Positions 1 to 6,792 of a stretch of 11,493 nucleotides of DNA are shown piece after piece. Location of the stretch: positions 217,319-228,811 of the forward strand of contig WELB01000046.1 in NCBI GenBank assembly GCA_009602725.1. Direction: 5' to 3'. Source of the DNA: Spirogloea muscicola (lineage: Eukaryota > Streptophyta > Zygnematophyceae > Spirogloeales > Spirogloeaceae). A program made the translations under genes and the position numbers. Numbering within the stretch: the first letter of the stretch is position 1; every line of letters starts with the position of its first letter. The notes under the pieces were generated by a model. The model worked only from the letters and a program-made list of their open reading frames with translations. It was not told the DNA's origin and made no database searches.

Positions 1-130
1 CCCTCTTCCCTCTCCTCCCCCCCCCACTTTGCATTCCTGTCTGTTAATCACTACTTTATCATGTGCACTGGTTTGCTGCATTCTGAGCTGCAATCTTACG
101 CTCTGCTTCCTCTCTGGCCCTGTGGCGCAG
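1..130 (+). other. 3' part of an intron of the GARP gene
   Basis: Pyrimidine-rich from the first base, with a branch-point-like TTAATCAC near 46-53 and a second pyrimidine tract (about 101-120) running into the CAG acceptor at 128-130. The reading frame of the following exon joins smoothly to the downstream exons, so this stretch reads as intron rather than coding sequence. Confidence 0.7.
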
Positions 131-1576
131 CTCGGCTGGTCGCAGCGGCGGCAGCGGCAGCGGCGGCAAGCCCGACGCAGCCAGCGCTGGGCACGTCTCG
201 GGTGGCGCGGGCAGCGCTGGCGGCGGCGGCGGCGGCGGCAAGGCCGCTGCTGGAAAGAAGTCGCGCAAATCTGAGGACGCCGAGGAAGACGACGACAACT
301 ACAGCGGTGCGCTCGCTGGCCTTGCTGATGCGAGGAGACGAACGCAGTGACGGCTGCAGCTGCCAAGTTCCAGAGCATAAAAGTTCACTATATGCCCCCT
401 CTCCTCACTCCCTCCCTCTGTCTTCGTCTCTTGCAGGCGTGGCGGAGGAGAGCAGTGGCGCGCCGGACGCCCGCGCGCTCAAGCGGCCGCGCCTCGTCTG
501 GACGCCACAGGTGGGCCCCGGTCTCCAAGCTACCGCTTGGCGGCGTGGTATTGCCCTGGTGATACTTCCAGCTGGGGCCTCCGCCGCCTTCGCCCACTCA
601 TGTTGCGCCGGTGCTGCTTCCGTGTGCAGCTGCACAAGCGCTTCGTGGACGCCGTTGGCCACTTGGGTATCAAGAACGCGGTGCCGAAGACGATCATGCA
701 GCTCATGAACGTCGAGGGCCTGACAAGGTGATTGCCGCCACTGCCGTCGTCAACGTGGTCACAGCTAGTTCGCTGCGTCACGGCTCTGACAAGATGTGCT
801 CTGCGTGCTGCAGGGAGAACGTGGCATCACATCTCCAGAAGTACCGGCTCTATCTGAAGCGCATGACGGTGCGTCGCACCTTCTCCTTCACTTTCCGTTG
901 TCTATCCCTCCATCTCTCCTCCTCTCTCCCTCTCTCCCTCACCCCTCTGTGTCTTCCGCCACCCTCTCTCCGTCCTTTTTCCTCCCCCTTCCTCTGCTTA
1001 CTTTCCCTCTTCTCTCTCCCCCTCCCTCCCCCGTCACTCCCCTCTCTGCCTCGACCCCATGATATTTTGTCTGGGAATGAAGTTGAGCTGAGGTGGTTGA
1101 CACGCTTGTGGATACAGGGCCTGTCAAGTGAGGGGCCGCTACCAACAGACCCACTCTTCTCGTCTGCGCCGATCCCGCCCTCCCTGTCGATGTTCCTCGC
1201 AAACCAGCGCGAGGAGAAGGCAGCTGCAGCCGCTGCCGCGCTCGCTTCAGTGAGCTATGGCGCTGGCTCAGCCTCAGGTGGCCCCCCGCCGCCTTCGTCT
1301 GGGCCGCCGCCATCGTACATGGCAGGCCCCTATGGCAGCGGCGAGCCGCCGGCGTCATACCGCCAGCCGCCGCCGCCGCCGCCGTCCGTAGCCATGCACC
1401 CCGCTATGGCTGCCGCCGCCGCCGCCGCGGCTGCATCAGTGGGCGCCCACCATGGCCACCAGCCTTACCATCACCACCTGCCGCTGGCGCCGCCGCCTCC
1501 GCCAGCGTACTCAGATGCGCCGCCGTCGCCGGTGCATCGCCGTGTCCTCACGCTCTTCCCAACCAGCAGCCACTGA
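131..1576 (+). CDS. LUX-like: LUX/ROC75-like GARP (Myb-SHLQKYR) transcription factor, 5'-partial, five exons
   Basis: Nuclear DNA-binding regulator of the LUX ARRHYTHMO (plants) / ROC75 (Chlamydomonas) clock type. Exons: 131-306, 437-510, 630-727, 814-868, 1118-1576; all four introns are GT-AG and phases agree, giving 286 residues plus stop. The GARP domain spans visible residues about 74-134: it opens with RPRLVWTPQ (end of exon 2), continues LHKRFVDAVGHLGIKNAVP in exon 3, and closes with ENVASHLQKYR in exon 4. Before it lie a Gly/Ser-rich stretch, a seven-Gly run and a basic-acidic patch (KKSRKSEDAEEDDD). After it come Ala runs, Pro runs and a His cluster, as in low-complexity algal transcription factors. 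Exon 1 starts at an acceptor (CAG at 128-130), so the start codon is upstream of the window. The domain identity is near certain from the motif; LUX/ROC75 rather than another GARP subfamily is my reading of the KRPRLVWTPQ and NVEGLTRENVASHLQKYR signature. A further 3' exon replacing the 1576 stop cannot be excluded. Confidence 0.93.
219..239 (+). repeat. (GGC)7 microsatellite encoding seven glycines
   Basis: Seven perfect GGC units inside exon 131-306 of the GARP gene, in frame as polyglycine. The surrounding sequence is also GGC/AGC-rich. Length polymorphism between strains would be expected at such a repeat. Confidence 0.85.
869..1117 (+). other. Long pyrimidine-rich intron of the GARP gene, 249 nt and stop-free
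   Basis: Donor GTGCGT at 869 and acceptor ATACAG ending at 1117. The section at about 900-1045 is almost pure C/T. The intron is 83 x 3 nt and contains no stop in the frame of the flanking exons, so an unspliced transcript would still encode a longer protein with a Ser/Leu/Pro-rich insert directly after the DNA-binding domain. Splicing is supported because it joins KRM-T to GLSSEGPLP, as expected for LUX-type proteins (KRMxGL). Confidence 0.8.
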
Positions 1577-2382
1577 CTGCTGGCGCTGCAGTTGTCATTC
1601 GCCACCTTGCTTCTCCGCTGTGCTGCCATTTTGCCTGCTTTTGAGGCTACCACCTGGCATGCCTGCGTGCTGCTGTATAGTGCCTCCTCCACTTTCGAGT
1701 GGTGCATTGCAGCGTACTCGCACAGCCCCCATCTGTTATATGTTGCATGGGTGGCTAGGCGCCGCGCGCCTCTCTCGTTCGACCTGGTCACGTAGTTGCG
1801 CAGGACTAGAGTTGGATGTTTAGTACTGGCTTCTGGACTCCCACCCCTGTTTGCTTCGCTGGAGAACCCATAAATTTTCCCCCGAACTTTGCACACCTTA
1901 AAGATTGCTTGGCTGTGCCAGCTAGGCAAGCTTGCAGTGCGCAAGGAGGCCTTTGTTGTAGAGCATGCGTATCGGGCTTGCAGGTTAGCGAAGGTCGTCG
2001 TTGCAGCGTTGCAGCTACTAAATGTCTCAAGCAAGCTGCCTCTGATCATTCACAGAGTCCATGAATAGCCTTATCCTGAGTCAAGTATGACATGGCCGAC
2101 TATAGAGTTGCAACTCTACCTCACTGGAAAAAGTCAGGATCATATGCCTGGGAGCAGTAACCAAGTGGACAGTGACACTCCAAGCAGGGGTGCAGCAATG
2201 ACTGTCTCAACATGTGTACTGCATGAGGGTTTTACATATGGGCAGCATGAGGCTAGGTATGGACAAAGGCCATAATAATAAAGGAATATGCTCCAGAAGT
2301 AAAGGATGTTGGGATTTACGGACATCTTGGCAGGCCCTGGGCGCCTGCCTGGCAAGGTGGACTGGCCGGCCATGCAGAGAAA
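1577..2382. other. 3' flanks of two convergent genes; no confident gene
   Basis: This holds the 3' UTR/flank of the GARP gene and, further on, the 3' flank of the minus-strand DUF4535 gene. A plus-strand TGTAA, the usual chlorophyte poly(A) signal, was not found between 1577 and 2100. A minus-strand TGTAA (plus TTACA at 2232-2236) lies about 450 bases past the DUF4535 stop and could serve that gene. A 192-codon antisense open frame (2049-1471) crosses into the last GARP exon; its product is not recognised and I do not call it a gene. Confidence 0.5.
2232..2236 (-). terminator. Possible TGTAA poly(A) signal of the DUF4535-like gene
   Basis: TGTAA on the minus strand, about 450 bases downstream of the stop at 2683. 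TGTAA is the common chlorophyte polyadenylation signal. A five-base motif is expected by chance about once per kilobase, so support is weak. Confidence 0.25.
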
Positions 2383-2422
2383 GAGCTCGCCCATTGAGGA
2401 TAGGGGCTGGAACAGCCAGCCC
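2383..2422 (-). repeat. Dispersed hairpin repeat, copy A
   Basis: The reverse complement of these 40 bases matches 8441-8480 with two mismatches. The core GGGCTGG-CTGTT-CCAGCCC folds into a 7-bp stem with a 5-nt loop, followed by TATCCTCAATGGGCGAGC. A few further bases match beyond the repeat, but similarity then fades on both sides. The two copies are in opposite orientation about 6 kb apart. It may be a member of a short interspersed family or part of a decayed element. Confidence 0.8.
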
Positions 2423-2682
2423 AAAAAAGTATGCAGCCCTCACAGGGGTCGCCCGACCACGCCAATTTGCAAAGCAGAAGCTCATCATCTGCTTGAGGAG
2501 GCCCTGCTGGACGTCCAACGCCGAGGGTACCAGTACACACAGCAACAGCACTTGCAGCAGCGCCAGCTACGGCAGCCAGCCTCCCCACTGTCAATTCCAC
2601 GCCAGACTCCGTGTCGCTCCCGCTGTTGGCGGTGACGCTCCATCACTAGCCCATAAGCGGTGGCTGCAGGTTTCAGCAAACC

Positions 2683-2904
2683 TTACTCGCGTCGAGGAGG
2701 CCAGCCGGCGTCCGACTGCTCCGGCGGCGTGGGCGGCGGAGGCGGCGGCGGCGTGCCCTTGCGGTAGTTCTCCTCGAGGCGGCGGGCGAAGACAATGCCC
2801 GCGTCGACGACGGTCTGCAGCGGCGGCAGCGCGTAGTTCTGCGCCAGGTACACGCCCACGACGGCGCCCGTGCAGAACCCCAGCACCGGGCCCAGCAGGC
2901 CCAT
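2683..2904 (-). CDS. STMP1/DUF4535-like short transmembrane mitochondrial protein with proline-rich tail
   Basis: A 73-residue protein. Residues 1-20 (MGLLGPVLGFCTGAVVGVYL) form a single hydrophobic, glycine-containing membrane segment, directly followed by AQNY, the hallmark of the STMP1 (C7orf73) / DUF4535 family, whose animal members are about 47 residues and sit in the mitochondrial inner membrane. An amphipathic segment follows, ending in ARRLEENYRK, resembling plant members. Residues 52-61 are then almost all proline, and the tail is Pro/Glu/Arg-rich. The ATG at 2904-2902 is the first in-frame ATG after an in-frame TGA, so the start is secure for this exon. The gene is convergent with the GARP gene and divergent from the candidate small gene after 3249. 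One doubt is a donor-like GA|GTAAGG that overlaps the TAA stop, so a spliced longer C-terminus is possible. The family assignment comes from remembered motifs, not a search. Confidence 0.82.
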   Translation of the reverse strand: MGLLGPVLGFCTGAVVGVYLAQNYALPPLQTVVDAGIVFARRLEENYRKGTPPPPPPPTPPEQSDAGWPPRRE

Positions 2905-3248
2905 GCCCGGCCGCCACGACCTTAACGTTCAGAAGACCGTCGGCGTCGTCTCCCCGCCTTCTTGTGTGGCGCCGCCCTCTCGGCTTGTACGCAAGCGGCA
3001 GCAGCCCCACCACCGCCGACAGCGCAGGGGTCACAAGTGAGGGCAGCTGAGTGCGAGAGACCGCGCACTCGGGGATTTCCTGAGTTGGGTCTTGAGAGGA
3101 GAGGCCGCTGAGTGAGACTAGGGGTGCCCGAGCTGGGTGAGGAAGAGGGCGCGGGGGGAGAGAGAGAGGGCGAGACAGGCTGTAGCAGCGGAGGCTGGTG
3201 GTTGTGGAGGCCGCAGGAGGGAGGTGGGGAAGGAGGTTGCCTGGTGCG
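2905..3248. other. Divergent upstream region with a purine/pyrimidine-skewed tract
   Basis: This lies between the minus-strand DUF4535-like start and the candidate plus-strand small gene. From about 3090 to 3240 the plus strand is strongly purine-rich (GAGAGAGAGGG and similar). Introns here carry pyrimidine tracts near their 3' ends, so this could be a minus-strand 5'-UTR intron of the DUF4535-like gene or simply promoter low-complexity DNA. No coding exon was recognised. Confidence 0.4.
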
Positions 3249-3255
3249 TATATTT
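3249..3255 (+). promoter_or_regulatory. Possible TATA box (TATATTT)
   Basis: TATATTT in otherwise GC-rich surroundings, about 70 bases before the first ATG of the plus-strand open frame at 3321. Position and composition fit a core promoter, but there is no independent support. Confidence 0.25.
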
Positions 3256-3320
3256 CAGCCCAGTGAGCTCCTGCTTAATACCTCTTCCTTTTGGCCTAGG
3301 CGTTAGATTGTTTTTTTACC

Positions 3321-3455
3321 ATGATGCGGACCGCACATGCCGTGCACGAGACGTCGGTGAATTGGGGACGCCCTGGGATGGGCCGCCCTCGCGACCAGCC
3401 AAGCGACCAGCCAACCAGGCAAGTGACCTCTCAATTCGAGCTAGCACGTACATGA
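3321..3455 (+). CDS. Candidate short ORF (44 codons) or first exon of a small gene
   Basis: Starts ATGATGCGG and reads MMRTAHAVHETSVNWGRPGM in its first 20 residues, then an Arg/Pro/Gln-rich stretch. If spliced at the GC donor at 3419, only about 32 residues would be used. It may be an upstream ORF of the 48-codon frame at 3673. No family was recognised; real coding status is uncertain. Confidence 0.2.
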   Translation: MMRTAHAVHETSVNWGRPGMGRPRDQPSDQPTRQVTSQFELART

Positions 3456-3642
3456 GACTCATACCACACTGCCTGCAGCCCCTGACGTTCCGTGCGCAGT
3501 TGCTCTCATTCATCACCTGCCTTTCATGGTTCTTTGGGAAGTTTGCATTGTGTGATACGGAAGTCCTTGGTGTCAGCCGGGCTCAAAATGTCATTGTTTA
3601 TTATCTCTCTCTCTCTTATTCTTGCAGGTGACATTCTTGCAG
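3419..3642 (+). other. Possible GC-AG intron with tandem acceptors 15 nt apart
   Basis: CCAG|GCAAGT at 3419 fits the strict consensus of GC-type donors. At the other end, a CTCTCTCTC tract leads to two identical ATTCTTGCAG acceptors ending at 3627 and 3642. From the ATG at 3321, use of the first acceptor gives an immediate stop (AG+G TGA); use of the second skips that TGA and extends the frame to a 56-residue product. The acceptor end is convincing; the donor assignment is inference. Confidence 0.4.
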
Positions 3643-3672
3643 AGGCATTCCCAAGCTCGGAGGGGCAAATAA

Positions 3673-3819
3673 ATGTCCCACAAGAAAGTTGTCCGAGACC
3701 CTAAGAATGATGTAATAGTAGGGGGGCAACACCCAGTACCCACTACTGCAGGTTTTGGTGCAAGACGCATCCTTGTCCACGAGCTGCACCTTCAGCCCGA
3801 GGACAGCGCACAGGCTTGA
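3673..3819 (+). CDS. Candidate 48-residue small protein, unrecognised
   Basis: A complete ORF from ATG to TGA, with an in-frame TAA immediately before the ATG, so the start is unambiguous if it is translated. The product begins MSHKKVVRDPKNDVIVGG and continues through a Pro/Thr/Gly stretch to a segment with ARRILVHELHL, ending in an acidic tail. Composition is hydrophilic with regular spacing of hydrophobics, whereas the antisense frames are very hydrophobic, which favours this strand. It sits 31 bases after a strong pyrimidine-tract acceptor, as expected for a gene with a 5'-UTR intron. No homologue was recalled. It could equally be a chance ORF or an exon fragment. Confidence 0.3.
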   Translation: MSHKKVVRDPKNDVIVGGQHPVPTTAGFGARRILVHELHLQPEDSAQA

Positions 3820-5010
3820 CGTTTGGGGCCATGGGTGTATATGAAATGTGGGAAGGCTCACTAGCCAAAGCTACGTGGATTGCGTTACTTTACTGGCGGA
3901 ATGACAGCCAAGGTGGCATTGCTACCTGGTCCAAGGGAAATGCTCAAAGAATATGTCAATGATACTGGCTGTACATCCCCATGAGCAGCGACTTATTTGC
4001 TAAGACCTGCACTTTGGCAGATAGGAGACCGTACATGCAAGATGACCGCACATGATATCTTCATTGATATTGATGCTGGTCAAAGAGCGATGACAGCTAC
4101 ACAAGTTGCTCCGTCAGTCCACATTCATTTCAAACATCCCCAACTCTGAAGTTTTCCCAAGCACAATGCCACCAGGCTTTTCTTTTTTGGCTCTACTGGG
4201 AGTAACCCAAGACACCCCCTCATCAGCTTTGACCACGGAATACAGAAAGTTCCTCAAGCCATGAGGAATGACTCATTGTAGACTACATTGGACCTGTATC
4301 ATCACACCTCGTGGCAATGTACAGCACATTTGACTGATGTATTATGGGCAGTACCGACCTGTCAAATGATGATATCTAATTTAGAAGCAGTGACCTTCTC
4401 GAGCTCCTAGTAATACAAAAATTCGTACTAAGTACATAGTCATGCAGCAAATTGCGAAAGATGAGCATTGACTACAGACACGTAATACTGGTGATTATCA
4501 GAGCTTTCTCACACCTCCCAGACGTTTTGAGCACACTTGTAGAGCACGTGTTATTTTGATCAAGGATTGATCGAGTACAAGCTGTTTGCTCTGATCAAGA
4601 TACTCTAAACACTGAGAATTAACACTAGGTCAAGCACTTCACGATGCTGCCCCAAGGCTCGACACAAGTGGTTGGCCGACAAGCAAACGCTGGCAGCCGC
4701 CAGCAGTGCCCTTGTCAGCTTCATCAATTTCCTGTCCTTGTCAGCTTCATCAAGCGACCTCCGCATCCTGCAGTAAAGACCTGCAGGCAGGCGTGGCCAA
4801 CAGCACCGCTGCAATGGGCCTGGGGTGGCAGAGCCAGGGATGCACACGACTCGTACTTCTGACTATCACCAGAAGAATTTTGCCTCGCTTCCACTTCGCT
4901 GAATGTCATGAACGAAAGTGGCTCTTCTACCGCTGGAAAGCGCTTTCCCAAAGCTTTCCCTTTCGGCCCTTTGGACATTGTTTACTCTTTCTGCGCTGGC
5001 TAATCACAGC
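3820..5010. other. AT-richer intergenic stretch, no supportable gene
   Basis: Composition drops to near 45-50% GC and stops occur in all frames. Short plus-strand open pieces exist (for example 3901-3984, starting MTAKVALLPGP, and a stretch ending near 4263 that reads GFSFLALLGV), but none joins to another with plausible splice sites. This may be plain intergenic DNA or decayed mobile sequence. On the minus strand, 4978-4724 is open for 84 codons (MSKGPKGKALGKRF) without recognisable family features. Confidence 0.5.
4707..4753. repeat. Short direct duplication, 21-bp units, 26-bp period
   Basis: 4707-4727 and 4733-4753 match at 20 of 21 bases (TGYCCTTGTCAGCTTCATCAA). It looks like a local tandem duplication or slippage product; no function is implied. 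Confidence 0.85.
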
Positions 5011-5020
5011 CCCCGGCCCC

Positions 5021-5028
5021 TTTATAAG
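5021..5028 (+). promoter_or_regulatory. TATA box TTTATAAG of a plus-strand gene
   Basis: TTTATAAG in a C-rich setting (CCCCGGCCCC before it). It is followed within about 30 bases by a shift into a GC-rich leader-like sequence, then by an intron with good signals and a first coding exon at 5479. The arrangement fits a core promoter with transcription starting near 5050. Confidence 0.45.
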
Positions 5029-5249
5029 AGCCTACTTCTCCTTTTCTGGTAGGATAATCACTTGAGAGGCAACCCTGACGAGCAGCTACAGCGCTCAGGG
5101 GTTGCGGCTGAGGGCAGGCCGCGGCTCTCTGCATGCATGGCGCGAGAAGCCGTTGTGATCAGCCGCACCCACGGCGCCCCGGCCGCACCAAACTCCACCC
5201 TGCTGCGCCCTTGGCTGTGCCTCCCGCAAACAGGCGCTCGCTCTGCCCG

Positions 5250-5349
5250 GTAATTCGTCTGCTCGGCTGAGGTGTGGGGCGCCGCCCAAGTGCAACCCCT
5301 CCCCGCCCTCGCTCTCGCTCTCTCTCTTTCCTCTCTCCGCAATTTTCAG
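5250..5349 (+). other. Probable leader (5'-UTR) intron, 100 nt
   Basis: Donor CCCG|GTAATT at 5250, a dense CT tract (about 5308-5339) and acceptor TTTTCAG ending at 5349. The exon before it is GC-rich and carries two overlapping ATGs (5133 and 5137). All frames crossing the junction end before 5479, so these would act as short upstream ORFs unless a different start is used. Confidence 0.5.
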
Positions 5350-5478
5350 ATGCCAACGACCTTGCCTGGACTGCCTTCATAGCCTCTATAGCTGTCAACG
5401 CACTTCAATAGCAAGCTCTACTCACTGACCTATCAGTACTCCCGTCGTTGAACAGACCCACTAAGCAATCTATGAAGT

Positions 5479-5603
5479 ATGGCTAGCGGAGTGCCAGATT
5501 GTGAAGGCTCAGGTGGTGAAGCGATAGAGTATACTGACACTCGTACTCCTCTGGAGGACATGGACTTCTTGACGCTCGTTTTCCTGCGCTTGGACGCCAC
5601 AGA
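5479..5603 (+). CDS. Candidate first coding exon of an unrecognised gene
   Basis: The ATG has A at -3 and G at +4, a favourable start context. The exon encodes 41 residues beginning MASGVPDCEGSGGEAIEYTD and ending in a hydrophobic piece LTLVFLRLDAT, then a perfect GA|GTAAGT donor at 5604 (phase 2). The acidic N-terminus followed by an amphipathic segment is protein-like, but I recognise no family. The downstream exons are unresolved: a weak acceptor at 5757 continues as DKDFKLDLACMTLLQ, and a better acceptor at 6159 would continue as E-WLSALLGSKERFRKAAG. Unspliced, the frame stops at once at 5605 (TAA). Confidence 0.4.
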
Positions 5604-5737
5604 GTAAGTCCTCAAATGCAAGCCACAAAGCATGCCCTCAGTTTTAAGATGGCTATTATTGCTACTTAGCAATACCTTCTATCTATGCAAATAGCTTATG
5701 CAAGGTTGCAGACTTGCTTGACGTATGTGCTGATTAG

Positions 5738-6055
5738 CATTGTAATAGCCATCCAAGCAAGGACTTCAAGCTGGACCTTGCATGCATGACACTCCTACAA
5801 AAGCAGGAGCATCAGTCACTTCAGACAGCTGTATGACTAGCTTCAATCAAGGGAGTCCTCATTTCAAATGAGTACAATGAAGGCTTCAATGATGCATTCC
5901 CTGCTGCATATGCGACTGAAGGTTGGCCTCGTGCTGCTGTGTGAGCCAAACGTGGAAGACAGTTGCCAGCCAAGATGTCCTGTGGAAGTCGCTCTGCTTG
6001 GCACTTTGGCCATCTGCAAGGACCGCTGGATGCGAGAGTTTGATTTGTACATTAG
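5738..6055 (+). other. Plus-strand protein-like stretches in two frames, possible exon(s) or broken coding sequence
   Basis: One frame is open at 5738-5833 and again at 5837-5941, interrupted only by TGA at 5834; the second piece contains GVLISNEYNEGFNDAFPAAY. A different frame is open at 5868-6055, containing VEVALLGTLAICKDRWMREF and ending at AG|GTATGC, a plausible donor. The frame shift and the in-frame stop suggest either two separate exons or a degenerate gene. No family was identified. Confidence 0.25.
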
Positions 6056-6159
6056 GTATGCTTACTGCCATGAAGTATATGATAAGCAAGCATTGAGTGT
6101 GAAAGTGAGCTTTGATTTTTTTTAGCTGATGGTATAGTCGTCATGTCTGTGCTATCCAG

Positions 6160-6767
6160 GTGGCTATCAGCACTTCTTGGGTCGAAGGAACGGTTTAGAA
6201 AGGCTGCAGGGACGCAACATCGCCCAGATCGAAGGCACTGCCCATGGCAGTGGCCCTTCCCTGCCATTGACAGTGCAAGACCTGTCCTGCATCCTCGACC
6301 TGCAGTTCCGGCAGGAGCAAGTAGTGAAGCACCACATGGCTGGCGTCCTGGAGGTGCAGCTGGCAAGACGAGGCGGCATGATAGTGCTGGTGCTGGTCGG
6401 CGAGCGGCTGGCGAGCGATTGGAGCCCGCAGTCAAGGGATCAACCCTCACAATCTTCCGCTTCCGCGAAGCTGGACCTTGTCCGGAAACACAACGGCGCC
6501 ATGCTTCGTCTCTGCTCGCATGTGACCACTCACTTGGAGAGAGTTGACAAAACTCTCAATGTTGTCTTTGTCCACGAAGCGCCTGAGGTCTTTCAAGACC
6601 TTGGCGATCATCTCACCAACATTGTAGTACACCTCACTTGCTACAAGAGCTCAAATAGTTGGGCAGCCAGGGGCTACTTCCTCCTCAAGACCATAGGGCC
6701 CATGTGTAGTGCATTCAGACATGCAGAAGAGGCACTCTTCTACTTTAAAAACTTGCAGTGGTCGTGA
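6160..6767 (+). CDS. Unassigned long open frame, possible exon
   Basis: Open without stops for about 200 codons after a CTATCCAG acceptor at 6159; there is no in-frame ATG near the start, so it would have to be an internal exon. It ends TGG TCG TGA, and a GTGAGC donor overlaps that end (exon to 6763). The product has mixed composition, with stretches such as LTVQDLSCILDLQFRQEQVV and LERVDKTLNVVFVHEAPEVF. The minus strand across 6632-6447 is also protein-like (VGEMIAKVLKDLRRFVDKDN), and another plus frame is open at 6143-6547, so the true strand and frame are undecided. The region is GC-richer than its neighbours, which by itself lowers stop frequency. Confidence 0.25.
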
Positions 6768-6792
6768 GCAAGGACACAACTTCAAAGACATT

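Noticed and set aside
61-708. Plus-strand open frame of 215 codons over the GARP exons
   Set aside because: It crosses three exons and two introns in the wrong frame. The correct frame gives the GARP domain with good splice junctions.
939-1358. Minus-strand open frame opposite the GARP intron and last exon
   Set aside because: Arg/Gly-rich shadow of a CT-rich intron and GCC-rich exon, with no independent signals.
2214-3050. Plus-strand open frame of 278 codons, the longest unspliced frame in the middle of the window
   Set aside because: It begins without an ATG, runs through the hairpin repeat and lies antisense to the DUF4535-like gene. Its Arg/Pro/Ala-rich second half is what antisense GC-rich coding sequence gives.
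5058-5342. Minus-strand open frames in the GC-rich leader region
   Set aside because: They are Arg/Glu-rich because of the opposite CT tract. The plus strand has the TATA box and intron signals.
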